Positions 1 to 10,929 are shown, counted from the stretch's first letter. The stretch: 64,000 bases of DNA from Gnetum montanum (GCA_015680685.1 MNCI01002989.1:873374-937373); one strand, 5' to 3'. The notes: generated by a model not told the origin, from the letters alone. A program made the numbers and translations.

Positions 1-560
1 TGTTGTGCTTGTTTCCATCCTTGGATTTGTTTCCTCAAGGCTGACACTCTTGCGTAGGTTTGATATTTTTCATTAAAGACTTCTACCATTGTTGACCAAT
101 GTTGTATCGAATTTGGTTTTAACGATCTATACCATACTTTAGCTTGGTCAACAAGTGTCATAGGAAAGAGCTTAAGTTTTTACCATCCATTATCAATGTT
201 ATTCCATGTGCAGGCATCGTAGAAGGCTAATAAATGTTGATGCGAATCTAAGTCATAGCCTCCTGAAAATTTGGGAAAGTTGTTTAAATTGAGCCTGGGT
301 AGACGACTCTCTTTACGATGCCTACGTAAGATTCGAATAGCCTCTTGTATTTGTGTTAAGCTTGTAGTGGCCAGTGGGGCTTCATCGTCATCGGGTAAGT
401 TAAGCTTTTGTGTGTTGTGAGGACATTGTTTTTGTTCATGCTTATAGGAAACTCCCACTTCAGGTTGTATACTCCAATCTTCATCGTCATATAGCTCATT
501 GGTTCTCCAATGAACTTATTCACTAAGTGTGGCTTTATTATCATCTTGTAGAAGAGGCAT
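1..560 (-). pseudogene. gag: gag polyprotein N-terminal part (E0), two in-frame stops
   Basis: Structural capsid/nucleocapsid polyprotein of an Athila-like element. Reading starts at the ATG whose complement is 558-560 (MPLLQDDN) and continues in one frame to base 1. The retrotransposon gag signature is clear: LNNFPKFSGGYDLDSHQHL, then DACTWNN, KLKLFPMTL, AKVWYRSL and IQHWSTM, the usual helical capsid-like region. Two TAA stops interrupt it, one about 12 codons after the start and one at 180-182; both sit where relatives read Gln. E1 gag (32.4-32.9 kb) matches around the second stop (KFKLFPRTL). The C-terminal half is beyond the window. Confidence 0.88.
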
Positions 561-677
561 TGTTGTGTGTGAATTTATGTGACTTTTTAATAATTTCTTC
601 CTTTTAAGAGATATATCATTAAGTTCTTTACAGCGAGTGACCTTGTATGATATAACTAATCTAGATAACTAGCACCA

Positions 678-696
678 TCCCTGGCAATGGAGCCAA
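678..696 (-). promoter_or_regulatory. primer-binding site (tRNA-Asp type)
   Basis: The minus-strand sequence TTGGCTCCATTGCCAGGGA lies one base inside the LTR. It is a close variant of the plant Athila/Tat primer site TGGCGCCGTTGCCGGGGA, known to pair with the 3' end of tRNA-Asp. It fixes the orientation of the element and the inner LTR border. Confidence 0.85.
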
Positions 697-1467
697 TGAT
701 GAGTCGTGAGGTACCCCTACACTCAACCATACGAAACGAGTGTCGCACGTGCGATCCGGTCGAACTCCGCAGATGGACTAGTTGTGGCACCTAGATAGTT
801 AGCCTTAGGTCACAGTTCACTATCTTCCCACCTGGACCAGTATTACATTTGTCACGTATGGTTTAGTCCGGATGAGGTGTATGATATGTTTCCTAATCTA
901 AGCTACTCCTGAAGGCAATGGAAAATAATATTTAACTAAGCTAAGCTAGGAGGAAAAGGGTAAGAAAATCTAATCTAGCCTAAGTGCGACGAGCAACCGA
1001 TTCCTTGATCAACCGTACACATCTTGGACCTCGTACACGACTACCACTAAGACTACTAAGCGTAGATCCTAGGTATGCCACTGGGATTACCAAGCGTAGA
1101 TCCCAGATACGCCATTGGGTTACCAAGCGTAGATCCTAGCTACACCACTGGGCTACCAAGCAGTCACACTTAAATGCTCGTAATCAAGTTGTACTTGTTT
1201 CGCGTTCTAGGAGTTTAAGGGTGAGAGAGAGAAAACAGTAAATAACATTAAATAAATAACAAAGTGAATGCTGCAATGATGAAGTAATCTCGATCTTTAT
1301 TGCCGGTCATGTGCATGTCCAAGTACGACACACTCGAATAAAGACACTGTACAATTACATTCACCACACTGTGGGCAGACACGGGAAAAAATCTAACTCT
1401 GGAGGGATCAAACTGCCAGAGCTTCGCTACTATAAAACTGGGATTCCTAAAACTGGGAAAGCCGGCT

Positions 1468-1478
1468 CTTATTTATAG
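1468..1478 (-). promoter_or_regulatory. TATA box of the E0 LTR
   Basis: Minus-strand CTATAAATAAG, immediately downstream of the palindrome array. The homologous LTRs have CTATAAATAC at the matching place (12346-12357) and CTATAAATATAG (54645-54656), supporting it as the RNA polymerase II core promoter of this LTR family. Confidence 0.7.
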
Positions 1479-1489
1479 ATTTGGCAGCA

Positions 1490-1660
1490 TGACGCGATAT
1501 CGCGTACGATACATCGCGTACACGATATCGCGACGGACGTGATATCGCGTTCACGATAGCGCAGCCCATGCGATATCACGGGTGTGATATCTCGGCTGTG
1601 ATATCACAGCCACTGGGATATCACGGTTGTGATATCACGGTGGTGATATCACAGCCAGCA
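1490..1660. repeat. array of GATATC-centred palindromes in U3
   Basis: Nine GATATC hexamers, several inside longer perfect palindromes (CGCGATATCGCG, GTGATATCAC), plus two decayed units, lie within about 170 bp directly upstream of the TATA box. Spacing is irregular, roughly 10-25 bp. CpG-rich units lie near the TATA box and TpG/CpA-type units further away. Sibling LTRs keep only a few relics (TGATATCATAG, AATATCAC). Location suggests an enhancer-like binding-site array; the binding protein is unknown. Confidence 0.75.
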
Positions 1661-1676
1661 AATTCATGACTCATCA

Positions 1677-1865
1677 CTTAGTTACACCTTACTATACCAT
1701 TACATTTCACAAGTGTAATTGGGAAGGCAATGATTGTAGTGGTTAGTTTCACTTCCTAGAGACCAATGTACTTAGAAGGCTATAAGTCCATGGAATTCAA
1801 TCAAATCATGTGTGAACACTTAGTAATTCATATGGTTGGGCATATGGTCTACTCGCTGCTCATCA
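1677..1865 (+). repeat. 3' end of an E1-family LTR, cut by E0
   Basis: About 190 bp match the last part of the E1 5' LTR (31245-31433), including the shared segments catttcacaagtgtaattgg and ggctataa(g/a)tccatggaat, and end in the family terminus ctcatca. What follows is not a primer site, so this is the outer end of a 3' LTR or solo LTR. The rest of this LTR was separated by insertion of E0 at 1676/1677. Confidence 0.8.
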
Positions 1866-1949
1866 CCAAGTATTTCTTTTGGTAGTTAGAGATCTAGTTC
1901 TTAGGTCATGTCATTTTTGGAACTAGTATTACTATGGATCTAACTAATA

Positions 1950-2543
1950 ATACTATGATTTTTGATTGGCCAATTCTAGAGATACTAGTAGAGATTCATA
2001 TTTTTTTAGGGCTAGCTAGGTACTACCATAAATTTGTGGAGTATTTTTCCTATATTACATCTCCTTTAGCTCAATTTCTAAGAAAAGATATTTTCTTTTG
2101 ATGAATTTTAGCCTCGTAGACAACTTTTGATAAGATGAAGCATAGATTAGTATTTGTACTAGTATTAATTTCTTCTACATCTAGCCATCTTTATGATGTA
2201 TGCATAGATGCATCTAGTAATGGATTTGGATGTCTCTTAATGCAAGATGGATAGGTCATAGGGTATGCTTCACATCAGTTGAGCTTGCATAAGATTCATT
2301 ATCTAGTTTTTAATTTGGAGTTCAATGTAGTAGTCTTTACTTTAAAGATGTGGTGCCCTTATTTTTATAATGAGTAGGTAACTATTTGGATTGACCATAT
2401 GAGTTTCTAGTATCTTGTGTTAGCCACAATTGAATTTGCCACAAAGAATATGATTAAAGCTTCTACACACATTAACTTTACCAATTTGTATAAGCATGGT
2501 AGGAATAACTAGGTGGCAGATGCATTAAGTACAATGGCTAGTT
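1950..2543 (+). pseudogene. pol: chromovirus-like reverse transcriptase C-terminus and RNase H relic
   Basis: The plus strand encodes FLGLARYYHKFVEYFS and SPLAQFLRKD, typical of the end of the gypsy RT connection domain, followed about 40 codons later by VCIDASSNGFGCLLMQDG and YASHQLSLHKIHY, the RNase H fold with its catalytic Asp. It ends near NxVADALSTMAS, the usual VADALSR end of RNase H. Several stops (TAG, TGA) break it. The YASxQL...H..NY pattern fits chromoviruses better than the Athila elements, which read YYIHYT here. No LTR can be tied to it with confidence. Confidence 0.75.
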
Positions 2544-3192
2544 GATGTATCATCCAGTGGCATTTTGTATGTTGATTGTAAGCCCTAGATTTGGGAAGTA
2601 TTTCATGTGCCAAGTGTTAATAGTCTAGCATGTTCAATAGAGGTTCTTGGCCTTATAAGATGCATCTTTATCCCCTAGGTTACACTTTGAAATTTTATGC
2701 ATAATTCTAAGCTCTCTAGAATGATTCTAGATTTATTCAAATGTTCTAGGATCCTTTCAGCATGTTTCCTTGGGTTTCATCTTATACCCATAACCAAAGC
2801 ACAAAGTATGATTTCGGGGGATTGCATTGACTACTCCACATCAACACATCTCCTGCATTAGCATTAGGGCATTAACGCATCCCCCTAGCAGGCTTGGTTT
2901 ATCTAAATTTAGTTCATGTGTATCTAGGGTCAATTTGGATTGCATCAATGAGCCTCCATTGATGCCTAGGCAATGAAAAATCCCTTTCATTTTTATGTGA
3001 ACTATATAAATACTCAAGATAAGCTCTCAAACTTAACAGTTCATTTAGAACATTTCCATTTGGATTTTGACATCTAGTTTTATGTGAAGACTTCTTCATC
3101 CCTTGGGTAAGTTGATTCCTTTACTTGTTTTGTGTATTTGTTAAGTTATTACTTTCACAATTGTGGCTAGACCATAACAATATTTTGCCAAT
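2544..3192 (+). other. non-coding, LTR-like promoter segment
   Basis: No gene is seen. From about 2820 to 2970 there are repeated short motifs of the type attgcattgac, cacatcaac, tgcatcaatgag and cattgatgcc, followed by a TATA box ctatataaatac near 3004. This arrangement resembles the U3 of the E1 LTR (30540-30670) and the internal promoter-like segment of E1 (39495-39592). It may be a decayed LTR or post-integrase spacer of a relative; borders cannot be set. Confidence 0.35.
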
Positions 3193-4660
3193 ATGCTTCC
3201 AAATGAAAACAAAATTTCATGATCTCTTAGTTTGTTAGTTATATTTGATAATTATTAACAAATTGTGAATGTTTTGTAACAAAACTAGAATGGTACTTAA
3301 AATGTAAAGTGCACTAGGTTAATATATAAATCTAATCATCATTAAATGGGATTTAATAAATAAAAAATAATATAAATACATTTATTTCATCAATGTATAA
3401 GCATAAGGTCAAACTAAAAAGATATTCAATTTTAAAAAAATGGAGAAGGATGACATTGACTAGTTTCACTTAGTATTGCACTCTTTGTGAAAATAATCAA
3501 AATACAAAATATCTTAGGGTAAAGCCATCTAAATTAATTACTACATTTGTAAATAAAAATTTATGAGGAATCAAAATACCTTTAAAAGTTAAAATACCTT
3601 TCAGAAATAATAATATAGATTTTTTTTTTAAAAAAAATCCTCATTATCTATTGGTCATTAGTATTAGAAGTCTCAACTAGTATGAAAGGAATATCTTAGG
3701 AACATCCAAAAAGTTACTAAATAGATTATACCAAGCCAATGCATATAAGGAATCACCAACAAATTGCTACATCCATAGATGAATCAGATGTCTAGGAAAA
3801 AAAGTTAAAAGACAACAATCTAATATAACCATCCATTCATGCTTCATATATTAGACCAAAGCTAAAGACCTATAAGTCATATAAGCTTTTTTGGAACTTC
3901 AGTCATTCTTTTAAAAGAATAAAATTTAAAAACAAAAGAAATTCCAATAAAACTAACTTCTCCTAACCCTTGAAAAATTCATCCAAACATAAAAGGTGCT
4001 AGATTTATAATGCACTCATTCATAGAACATTAAACCTTCAACAGCAAAGAGTAAATCAAATTAACCAGTAAAACTAATGCTATTTATCTGATCCAATCAT
4101 CAATCCTCATTAGAATCATCCATGTGTCCTCAAAGCTCCATGAGAGAAATCACATTCATTGTTAGAAGATTCTGTAGATTTTTCCAACTCAACCTTTGAT
4201 ACCCTAGTATATTTAACTAAAGCTAAATCAATAGGATGAGAAAAATAGCCCCTTTTCATTACTTCTTTAGTTAGCATGGATTCATTAGGCCGATCATCTA
4301 ACTTTAATTGAGGATTAGACTGATAACTATGGCATTGAGGCTTGAGGCTCTTGTACTACTTGCATGTTATTCTTTGCATAATCTTGCAATGCAACATATG
4401 TGAGCAAACGAAGTCTAAAATCAAGAGCGTAATGTGGTAATGAAGAAGAATACTATGATACTTTATTTGCAACAAATTTGTTGTGCGTGTTGCCTACCAT
4501 TTTAATGAACAGTAAAAACTAAAAATGTTGTTGTACGAAGTGTTATATATAGAAAAGCAATAATTTCATACTTTGTTCCTATTACACATGAATTTTCTTA
4601 ATAGCTGGGTTTTCCAAAATCATAAATTTTACACCATTGAAATTTTTTGAAAACATCTTA
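3193..4660. repeat. dispersed repeat copy A (matches copy B at 22237-23640)
   Basis: Nearly the whole segment aligns collinearly with 22237-23640 in the same orientation, for example aaacaaaatttcatg, atacatttatttc(a/c)tcaatgtataagcataaggtcaaa and gcaataattt(c/t)(a/g)tactttt. Divergence and small indels are visible throughout. The repeat carries a small minus-strand pseudogene (4100-4500) with about 160 bp of shared upstream sequence. It is therefore a duplicated gene region, not a simple transposon; I find no terminal repeats. Confidence 0.8.
4100..4500 (-). pseudogene. decayed EAR-motif protein, relative of the C2H2 pseudogenes
   Basis: Minus-strand reading from the ATG at 4500 gives a short N-terminus, then SSSLPHYALDFRLRLL and VALQDYAKN, and later a separate frame with GYFSHPIDLAL, ending NVISLMEL. 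Copy B (23068-23478) has the same blocks (LQDYAKNYMQIVQEPQ, GYFSHPIDLDL, DLNVISPKEL). The LQDYAKN block also resembles IAIRDYAENG in the zinc-finger pseudogene at 7994-8607, and the ends match DLNAVPHKEL there. I infer one gene family; the finger itself is absent here. Frameshifts and several stops make it non-functional. A TATATATAA stretch lies some 50-60 bp upstream of the ATG. Confidence 0.5.
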
Positions 4661-5049
4661 GTCATTTGAACATTATTTCTTTAATGAATTTAGAGTTAAA
4701 ATTTTTATTTGAGCTTTGGATGTACATTTACTCTCAATGAAAACTCTTCACCAATGTTCTGACTTCTATATGGAGTATTAGTTCTCTTCAAGTTGCAATG
4801 AAAGGTATGGTGGGTTTTATATTTTTATTTTGGGATTTGAGTCATAATTAAAACATTGAATTTTATAAAGGTTTATTATGTTATTTCATTTGGATATCAT
4901 TTAATAAGGTTTTTCAAATTTAGTTTAAAATGTGGGTATTAGTGCTTGAAATTTCTTTGAATAATATTTATTTTTAAGATATATAGTTAAATTAGAACAA
5001 TATTTACCCTTAAGACATATAGTTAAATTAGACCTTTATAACTTAAAAT
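4661..5049. other. AT-rich, no gene seen
   Basis: No coding or transposon signal is apparent. Two near-identical short phrases (agatatatagttaaattaga at 4977-4996 and agacatatagttaaattaga at 5013-5032) form a degenerate direct repeat next to the SINE head. Confidence 0.4.
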
Positions 5050-5121
5050 TGCTTACCAGAATCAAACCTATAACTTGAAGCTTTTAAATGAAGAGTCTGA
5101 TCACTAGGCTAATACCTCATT
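5050..5121 (-). repeat. tRNA-derived SINE head
   Basis: On the minus strand, TTAGCCTAGTGATCAGA matches a polymerase III A box and AGGTTTGATTCTGG, about 30 bp later, matches a B box (GGTTCRANNCC). A second copy with the same flanks occurs at 21075-21150 (TTACCCTAGGGGTAAGA ... GGGTTCAATTTTGG). A truncated copy containing only the A-box side starts the second tandem unit at 6789. No intact tRNA cloverleaf end is present, so this is a SINE rather than a tRNA gene. Confidence 0.6.
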
Positions 5122-8100
5122 ATTTGAATTTTATTTGATGAACTATTACATTAGACCTATATCCTTCTAAGATTTAGGCTTAGCTACATAGCCTCAAACT
5201 AGATATAATTATAGTTAGTAATGGTATAACTCATAACTTTTTTCTTTTCTAGAGTGAGGGATAGGGATGTGGGATGGTGTTGGGCCCTTAAATCAAAACA
5301 TTTAACTATAAGTATTTAGAAAATATATCTAACACCATATTTAGGTAGAACTTGGTAAAATATGAAAGTTAATCTAGAAGCATGATTTTAACTTGGAATC
5401 TTTTTACTGCTTAATATTTGTTGGAAAAAGTAAGGAAGAAGTTCTCATAAGCATAATTAGATTTTTGATTTGATCATTCTAATTTTTGTTATACATTCTA
5501 ACGAATATATCTTGAATGTACTCATAGTCAAATTGTTCCAAGTTGTAATGCCTTGCCCTCCTTTCTGTTGTTACATTCTATTTAAGTTCATTGACATAAA
5601 TAAAGATACTTTAGAAGAACTTAAGTAGTATAGAACAATATCTTAGCATAGCCTTTGGGATCAAAATTAGACAAAAGGACCTCTTCTTCCTTCTTGACCT
5701 ACCTTCCCCACCAAATCCCTACCTCCATTGTTACCAATAACAAGAACATGATTTTTTATAAAAGTGAGTTGTCCAAATTGAAACTTAATATTCATACCCT
5801 CACTTTAAATGGAGCCTAACTTATTATAAACTAAGAAGGATTTACCTATGCTCTCACTTGTACCACATAGAGAAGCTAGGTAAGGTATCTAAGATAACTT
5901 AAAATACAAATCCAAAACATAAGTAAAGTTTAAAGTTATAGGCCATAAACTTGTTTAGTATTGCTAAGCTATAACCCAGTCACTATATTGTTCCAAGAAA
6001 ATCTGATTTGTTGGTCCACAATTTTCCATTTTCCATGTATATGGTAAAATAATCTTCAAAAAGCTATTCAAGCAAGCATTTACACTTTTTTACTTTAACC
6101 TGGTTTCTTTTATTCAAAACTCTTAATTGAAAAATATAATTATTTATATATCCTTAACCCAACAAACTGGTTCCGTACTTCAGTTAGTTTTTGGGGAGTG
6201 CCAATTCTCACCCAATTATATTTATACCCATTCAGGAACAGCACAGAACTTACCAGAATTTTCAAATTGCACAATTTTCTAACAATGGTGGAAAAGGAAC
6301 GCAGAAAGTCTACTTCTGATGAAAGCTTACCATCATCTTTCTCATTGCCGCCGGATTATAAGCTTCCTTTCCTCATTGAAGTAGTAATGCGAGATTGTGC
6401 CCAGAATGACATGAAAATCACAGAACCACATTGTCAGAAATTTGAAGAGAATGTATCAGAGAAGGCAGCTGATAATGAGAGTGCTTTTGGTGAAGTTGCA
6501 GGGACCTGTAGCAAGATGATAATTCTGATGAATGTAAGGAGGAAGAGAAACTAGATCAAAAGGTGGTAATTGAAGTGATTTCATGGATGAAGGAAAGATA
6601 GATCACTTGGATCAGGGAGGCCACAGGGGTTCCATTCTGAGAAAGTCTATCTACAATAGGAATGAAGATAAAGATAATTATGATGACGATAGAGATGAGA
6701 ACGATCAGAGTTACTATGCATCCCTAAAAACTAAACACATAGTCAAAGGCAAAGCTGTGTGTATTAAGGGAGAAACAAAGAGGGGTTCTTAAATGAAGAG
6801 TCTTACCACTAGGTTAATGCTTTATTATTTGAATTTTATTTGAGGAACTATTATATTAGACCTATATCCTTCTAAGGTTTAGGCTTAGCTACATAACCTC
6901 AAGATAGATATAATCATAGTTAGCGATGTGGTAGCTTAAGTTTTTTCTTTTTTAGAGTAGGGGAGAGGAATATGGGATGGTGTTAGACCCACAAATCAAA
7001 ACATTCAACTATAAGAATAATAGAAAATATACTTAACACCATATTTAGGTAGCACTTAAAGTAAAACATAAAAGTTACTCTAGAAGCATGATTTTAACTT
7101 GGCATTTTTTTGTTAGAAAAATTAAGTAAGCCATTTCTCATTAACATAATCAGACATTCAATTCAACAATTTTAATTTTTGTTATACATTTTAATGAATA
7201 TATCTTGAATATACTCATAGTCAAATTGTTTCAAGTTCTAATGTTGTGTCCCCCTCCCAGGGATTGCATTCTGCTTAAGTTTGTTGATATAAAATAAATA
7301 TACATTTGGATAACTTAATTAGTATAGAACAATATCTTAGCATAAGCTTTAGGATCAAACTTAGAAGAAAGACCTCCTTCCTGCTTCTTGCCCCACCCTC
7401 CCTACTAAACGCTCACTCCCATTGGTACCAATGACAAGAATATGATTCCTTATAAAAGTGACCTGTCCAAATTGAAACTTAATATACATATCCTCACTTT
7501 AAATAGTACCTAACCTGTTACAAACTAAGCAAAAGGGATTGACCTATGCTCTCATTGGTACCACAGATAAGCTAGTTAAGGTATCTAAGATAACTTAAAA
7601 TACAAATCTAAAACATAAGTAAAGTTTGAAGTCATTCGCTATAAACTTGTTTAGTATTGCTGAGCTATAACCCAATCAGTCACTATATGATTCCAAGAAA
7701 AATCTGATTTTTATTAGTCCACAATTTTCCATTTTCCTGTAAAAGAATGGCCATGACGGTACCCAAGCAAGCATTTACACCATTTACACTTTTTTACTTT
7801 AACACAGTTTCTTTTATTCAAAACTTTTAATTGAAAAATATAAATTATATATATATATACCCTTGTCTCAACCAAATGGTTAGATACTACAATCAGTTTT
7901 TGGAGAGCACCAAGTCACACCCAGTTATATTTATACCCATTCAAGAACACCACAGAACTTACAAGAATTTTCAGATTACACGTTTCTCTAACAATGGTGG
8001 AAGGGAAAAGCAAAAAGTCTGCTGCTTCTGATGAAGCTTTCCCATTATCTTTCTCATTGCCAGCCGATTATAGGCTTCCTTTTCTCATTGAAATAGCAAT

Positions 8101-8470
8101 CCGAGATTATGCCGAGAATGGCAGCAAATCGCAGAACCCCATCGTCAGATATTTGAACATAATTCTGAATCAAAGAGGGTAAATGATAATGATAATGCTT
8201 TTTATAAAGTTGTAGAGGATCTGCAGGAAGATGATATTTATGATGAATGTAAGGAGGAAGAGAATTAGATCAAAATGTGGATAGATCAGTTGGATCAAGG
8301 AGGCCACAGGGTTTTCATTCTGAGAGAATCTAGCTACAACAGGATGAAGACAAAGATAGTTGTGATGACGATGGAGATGAGAATGATCAGAGTTAGTATG
8401 CATCACCGAAAACTAAACACAGTCAAAGAAAAAGCTGTGGGTATTAAGAGAGAAATAAAGAGGGGCTTCT
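5084..8470 (+). repeat. 1.7-kb direct tandem duplication
   Basis: Unit 1 is 5084-6788 and unit 2 is 6789 to about 8470, offset about 1705 bp. Both start ttaaatgaagagtct inside the SINE head and end aaagagggg(t/c)ttct. Shared blocks include gggatggtgtt(g/a)g, agaagcatgattttaacttgg and the pseudogene start ctaacaatggtggaa. The units differ by many substitutions and small indels, so the duplication is old. Unit 1 stops just before the zinc finger of the enclosed gene, so the break truncated that gene copy. Confidence 0.85.
6285..6788 (+). pseudogene. truncated C2H2 zinc-finger family pseudogene, tandem copy 1
   Basis: Starts at the ATG in ctaacaATGGTGGAA and reads MVEKERRKSTSDESLPSSFS, then PPDYKLPFLIEVVMRDCAQN. 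A later frame gives an acidic, Asp-rich stretch (DNYDDDRDENDQSYYASL) as in copy 2. Homology to copy 2 shows it is the same gene, but the duplication junction at 6788/6789 removes the C2H2 finger and EAR end. Frameshifts break the frame after about codon 65 and near 6560. A TATA-like tatatttata lies about 65 bp upstream of the ATG in both copies. No function is expected. Confidence 0.55.
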
Positions 8471-8607
8471 AATGTCATAAATGGGGTAAGGAGTTTCGAT
8501 CTGGTCAGGCTATGGGTCGTCATCAAAGAGTCCATTCCACTGATTTAAATGCAGTCCCTCACAAGGAGCTCCCCTCTGACCTTCATGATTTGGATTACAT
8601 TGCTTAA
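7994..8607 (+). pseudogene. C2H2 (QALGGH-type) zinc-finger pseudogene with EAR motif, tandem copy 2
   Basis: The N-terminus reads MVEGKSKKSAASDEAFPLSF then PADYRLPFLIEIAIRDYAEN. After frameshifts, 8473-8607 encodes CHKWGKEFRSGQAMGRHQRVH, which has exact C-X2-C-X12-H-X3-H spacing except that the second Cys is Trp. QAMGRH stands where plant fingers have QALGGH. STDLNAVPHKEL follows, containing DLNAVP, an exact DLNxxP EAR repression motif, and the frame ends at the TAA 8605-8607. Known family members are nuclear transcriptional repressors. The lost Cys, frameshifts and stops show a pseudogene. The family assignment is strong for the finger and inferred for the N-terminus. Confidence 0.72.
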
Positions 8608-8676
8608 TTATCAGGTTAGTTATACACAACAGTTAGGGATTAATTATCAGGTTAGTTATACACAACAGTTAGGGAT
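8605..8676. repeat. 36-bp perfect tandem duplication
   Basis: Two identical 36-bp units (8605-8640 and 8641-8676) beginning taattatcaggttagttata follow directly after, and overlap, the stop codon of the zinc-finger pseudogene. Perfect identity suggests a recent slippage or duplication event. Confidence 0.9.
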
Positions 8677-8819
8677 TGTTGTTTTATTTTTTTCTTTGTT
8701 GTTGTTTACCTTTGTTTTAAGTTTTGATTTTACATGTCTTTTTCCTCTTCCCCTCTTAATTTATTTAAAAGTGCACTTGTCCCTACTCTTAGAGTGAATT
8801 TTCTCTGAATATCTCCAAT

Positions 8820-8871
8820 TTCTCATAGCTTTAAATGTTCTTTGTTTCTCATAGCTTTAAATGTTCTTTGT
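8820..8871. repeat. 26-bp perfect tandem duplication
   Basis: tttctcatagctttaaatgt and the following six bases occur twice in tandem (8820-8845, 8846-8871). No function is apparent. Confidence 0.85.
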
Positions 8872-10929
8872 TTCTTAGTAGGGATGCTTGGATGTTGATG
8901 GTTGCATGAGACCATATAATAGGTTTTTTTTTTTGAAATGGATTTTCAATTTTTCATCCTTAACAATAAAGGTCCTTTGAAAAATGAATAGCTTTGACTA
9001 CACTTGGGCTCTTTATTTTGGTTAAGTATTAAATGGGGTTGGTCGTGTGGAATTTTGTGGTTTGACTCTTAATCTAGTAATCTTTTACTACTAACTTAAA
9101 TGGAATAAGTTTAGTGCTATTTGTATTTCAAGTTTTTAGATGTTAAATTGCTATCCCCCTCATGTTACAATGTTAACTAGAATATGTTCATTATTGTATC
9201 ATTATATTTTGAATTTTAATTATAAAAAGTTGAATGTATTCTTATTCCTTTCTAAAATTATCAAGGTAGACAGAGTAGTGAATCTTAGTATCTACAACCA
9301 AGATATCTACATTTTATTTTTTACATGAGTACATGGGGATAAATATTTCATTCAAATAATATAGTTGCATGATTACATGGTAATGAAATAAATACTCATT
9401 CTTTATATTGTTAGTATGTTCATTATATTTTGGACTAATGATGCTTAATTTTACTATACTACCTTAATTCTACTAATAGCTAAATATCAATAAGATGTTA
9501 TAGATAACTTTATAATTTAAAAAATATTACTACTTGATAAAGCATTACATTTATTTTTTAAAGGCATCATATATCCACTATACTTGGAAGTTAATAGTAA
9601 TAAGGATTTATTATTATTATTATTATTATTTTGGTTTTAGCCATTTAAAATTTTTTTAGGTAACTAAGATAAATTTTAACATAAAATGTACATTTAAAAT
9701 TTAAAAGGTAATTTATCATGTTATGATCAAGACAACAATGGATATATTGGCTAAAGCACTTTAACAATTCAATTACCATGATATTGCATTTGATAGAGGT
9801 CAAAGACTAAGGCTAAAAGGTGTAGAAATTTTTTTAAATTATTAACCTCTATTTCTTATTGGTTTCAAACACTTCAAGGCAACATATTTGAGGAAAATTT
9901 ATGAAGGTTTCTTAACACTATTATATATATATGCTATAAAAGGTTTCAAATTTACTAAATTGAAACTTTGTTAAGTTTGTAGACCCTCTAGATCTAGTAA
10001 ATAGTAGACATAAACATGTTATGTATTTTGAAAATATCATTAAAAATTACCAATTATTCTTGATAACATTTGAAACAAATCAGCCAAAATTTATAGTTTA
10101 TTGGTTTACAAAATGTTGTAGGTAGAATACCAATTAATATATAATAGAATTTAATTATAAGAAAGCTTTTAAAATTTTGAGGGATCTATTAAATAGAAAA
10201 AAAACATTAAAAGTTTCGATCTAATTATTTTAAAATATTAAAGCATGTATTCTCTTTAATTTTTTGTGCTACTAAAAAATTATTCAATGCCAACATCAAG
10301 ATGTATAAATGACAACTTCAACATGTGTAATATTTGAACTATTCTCATTACCATAAAAAATTGTATTTTGCTAAAATATTTTGGAAGAAAATAAAGCTTA
10401 AAGTTATCTGGTTATTGAAGAAAGAGCTTGTTGCACATCATGTCTTTTTAAAGCAATGGTAATATTAAATTAGTAATGTGATTTCTTTTTCTACAAATTG
10501 CATATTTTTTTCTATCCAGTATTTTTATAAGTTTTTTTTTTCATTTCCCTACACTTTTCAAAATCTATTTCTTTCTCAAAATATCTATTCCTTGCTTGAA
10601 ACTATTAAAATCAAAGTAAAATGTTGATGTATTATTTTAAAACCATACATAATTTTCATAGTCTTGTAAATTTGAATATAGAACAATTTCATTGTATAGT
10701 TGTAGAGGAGGCTCAAGTTAGAAAGAAATGACATTGAACAATAGGTGTAGAAGAAGTAGAGAATTCTAATTGTTATTAATTCTAAAACTTGATAAAAAGT
10801 AAATTTTAATGCATTTAATTTACCGATTGGTTATGTAAAAATTAAAATAAAACTAGAAAATAATTTATGTAAGATAAAGTAACAATGGCACTAAGCATGA
10901 ACATTTAAATCCAAGTTTTAACTTCTAAT
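8872..10929. other. AT-rich non-coding stretch
   Basis: I see no gene or recognisable transposon protein on either strand. A (TTA)n microsatellite of about 24 bp lies at 9608-9631, and several T or A homopolymers occur (for example 8926-8934). The part near 10930 grades into decayed gag leader sequence of the next minus-strand element. Confidence 0.5.

Larger units (their letters stand above)
1..1676 (-). mobile_element. Athila-like Ty3/gypsy element E0, 5' portion
   Basis: Read on the minus strand, this is the 5' end of an LTR retrotransposon: an LTR (1676 down to 697), a primer-binding site directly inside it, a leader, then gag running off the window at base 1. The LTR ends TGATGAGTC / GACTCATCA are inverted repeats shared with the other Athila-like LTRs in this window. 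The remaining pol and 3' LTR must lie outside the window. Gag is open over long stretches and the LTR is rich in CpG, so this copy looks younger than the others. It sits inside an LTR fragment of the E1 family (1677-1865), so it is a nested insertion. Confidence 0.85.
697..1676 (-). repeat. 5' LTR of E0 (980 bp)
   Basis: Borders are the primer site at 678-696 and the terminal inverted repeat: on the plus strand the LTR starts tgatgagtc and ends gactcatca. Minus-strand order is U3 with a palindrome array (1660-1490), a TATA box (1478-1468), then R/U5. The related LTRs at 11581-12456 and 54535-55411 have the same ends and layout. The plus-strand flank after 1676 begins cttag, the expected copy of the target duplication; its partner would be outside the window. 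Confidence 0.85.

Noticed and set aside
1490-1660. CRISPR-like or centromeric repeat array
   Set aside because: Units are short palindromes without regular spacers, located inside an LTR promoter of a plant element.
5050-5121. Functional tRNA gene
   Set aside because: A and B boxes are present, but no acceptor stem or anticodon arm can be drawn and the same unit occurs in other copies, so SINE is the better call.
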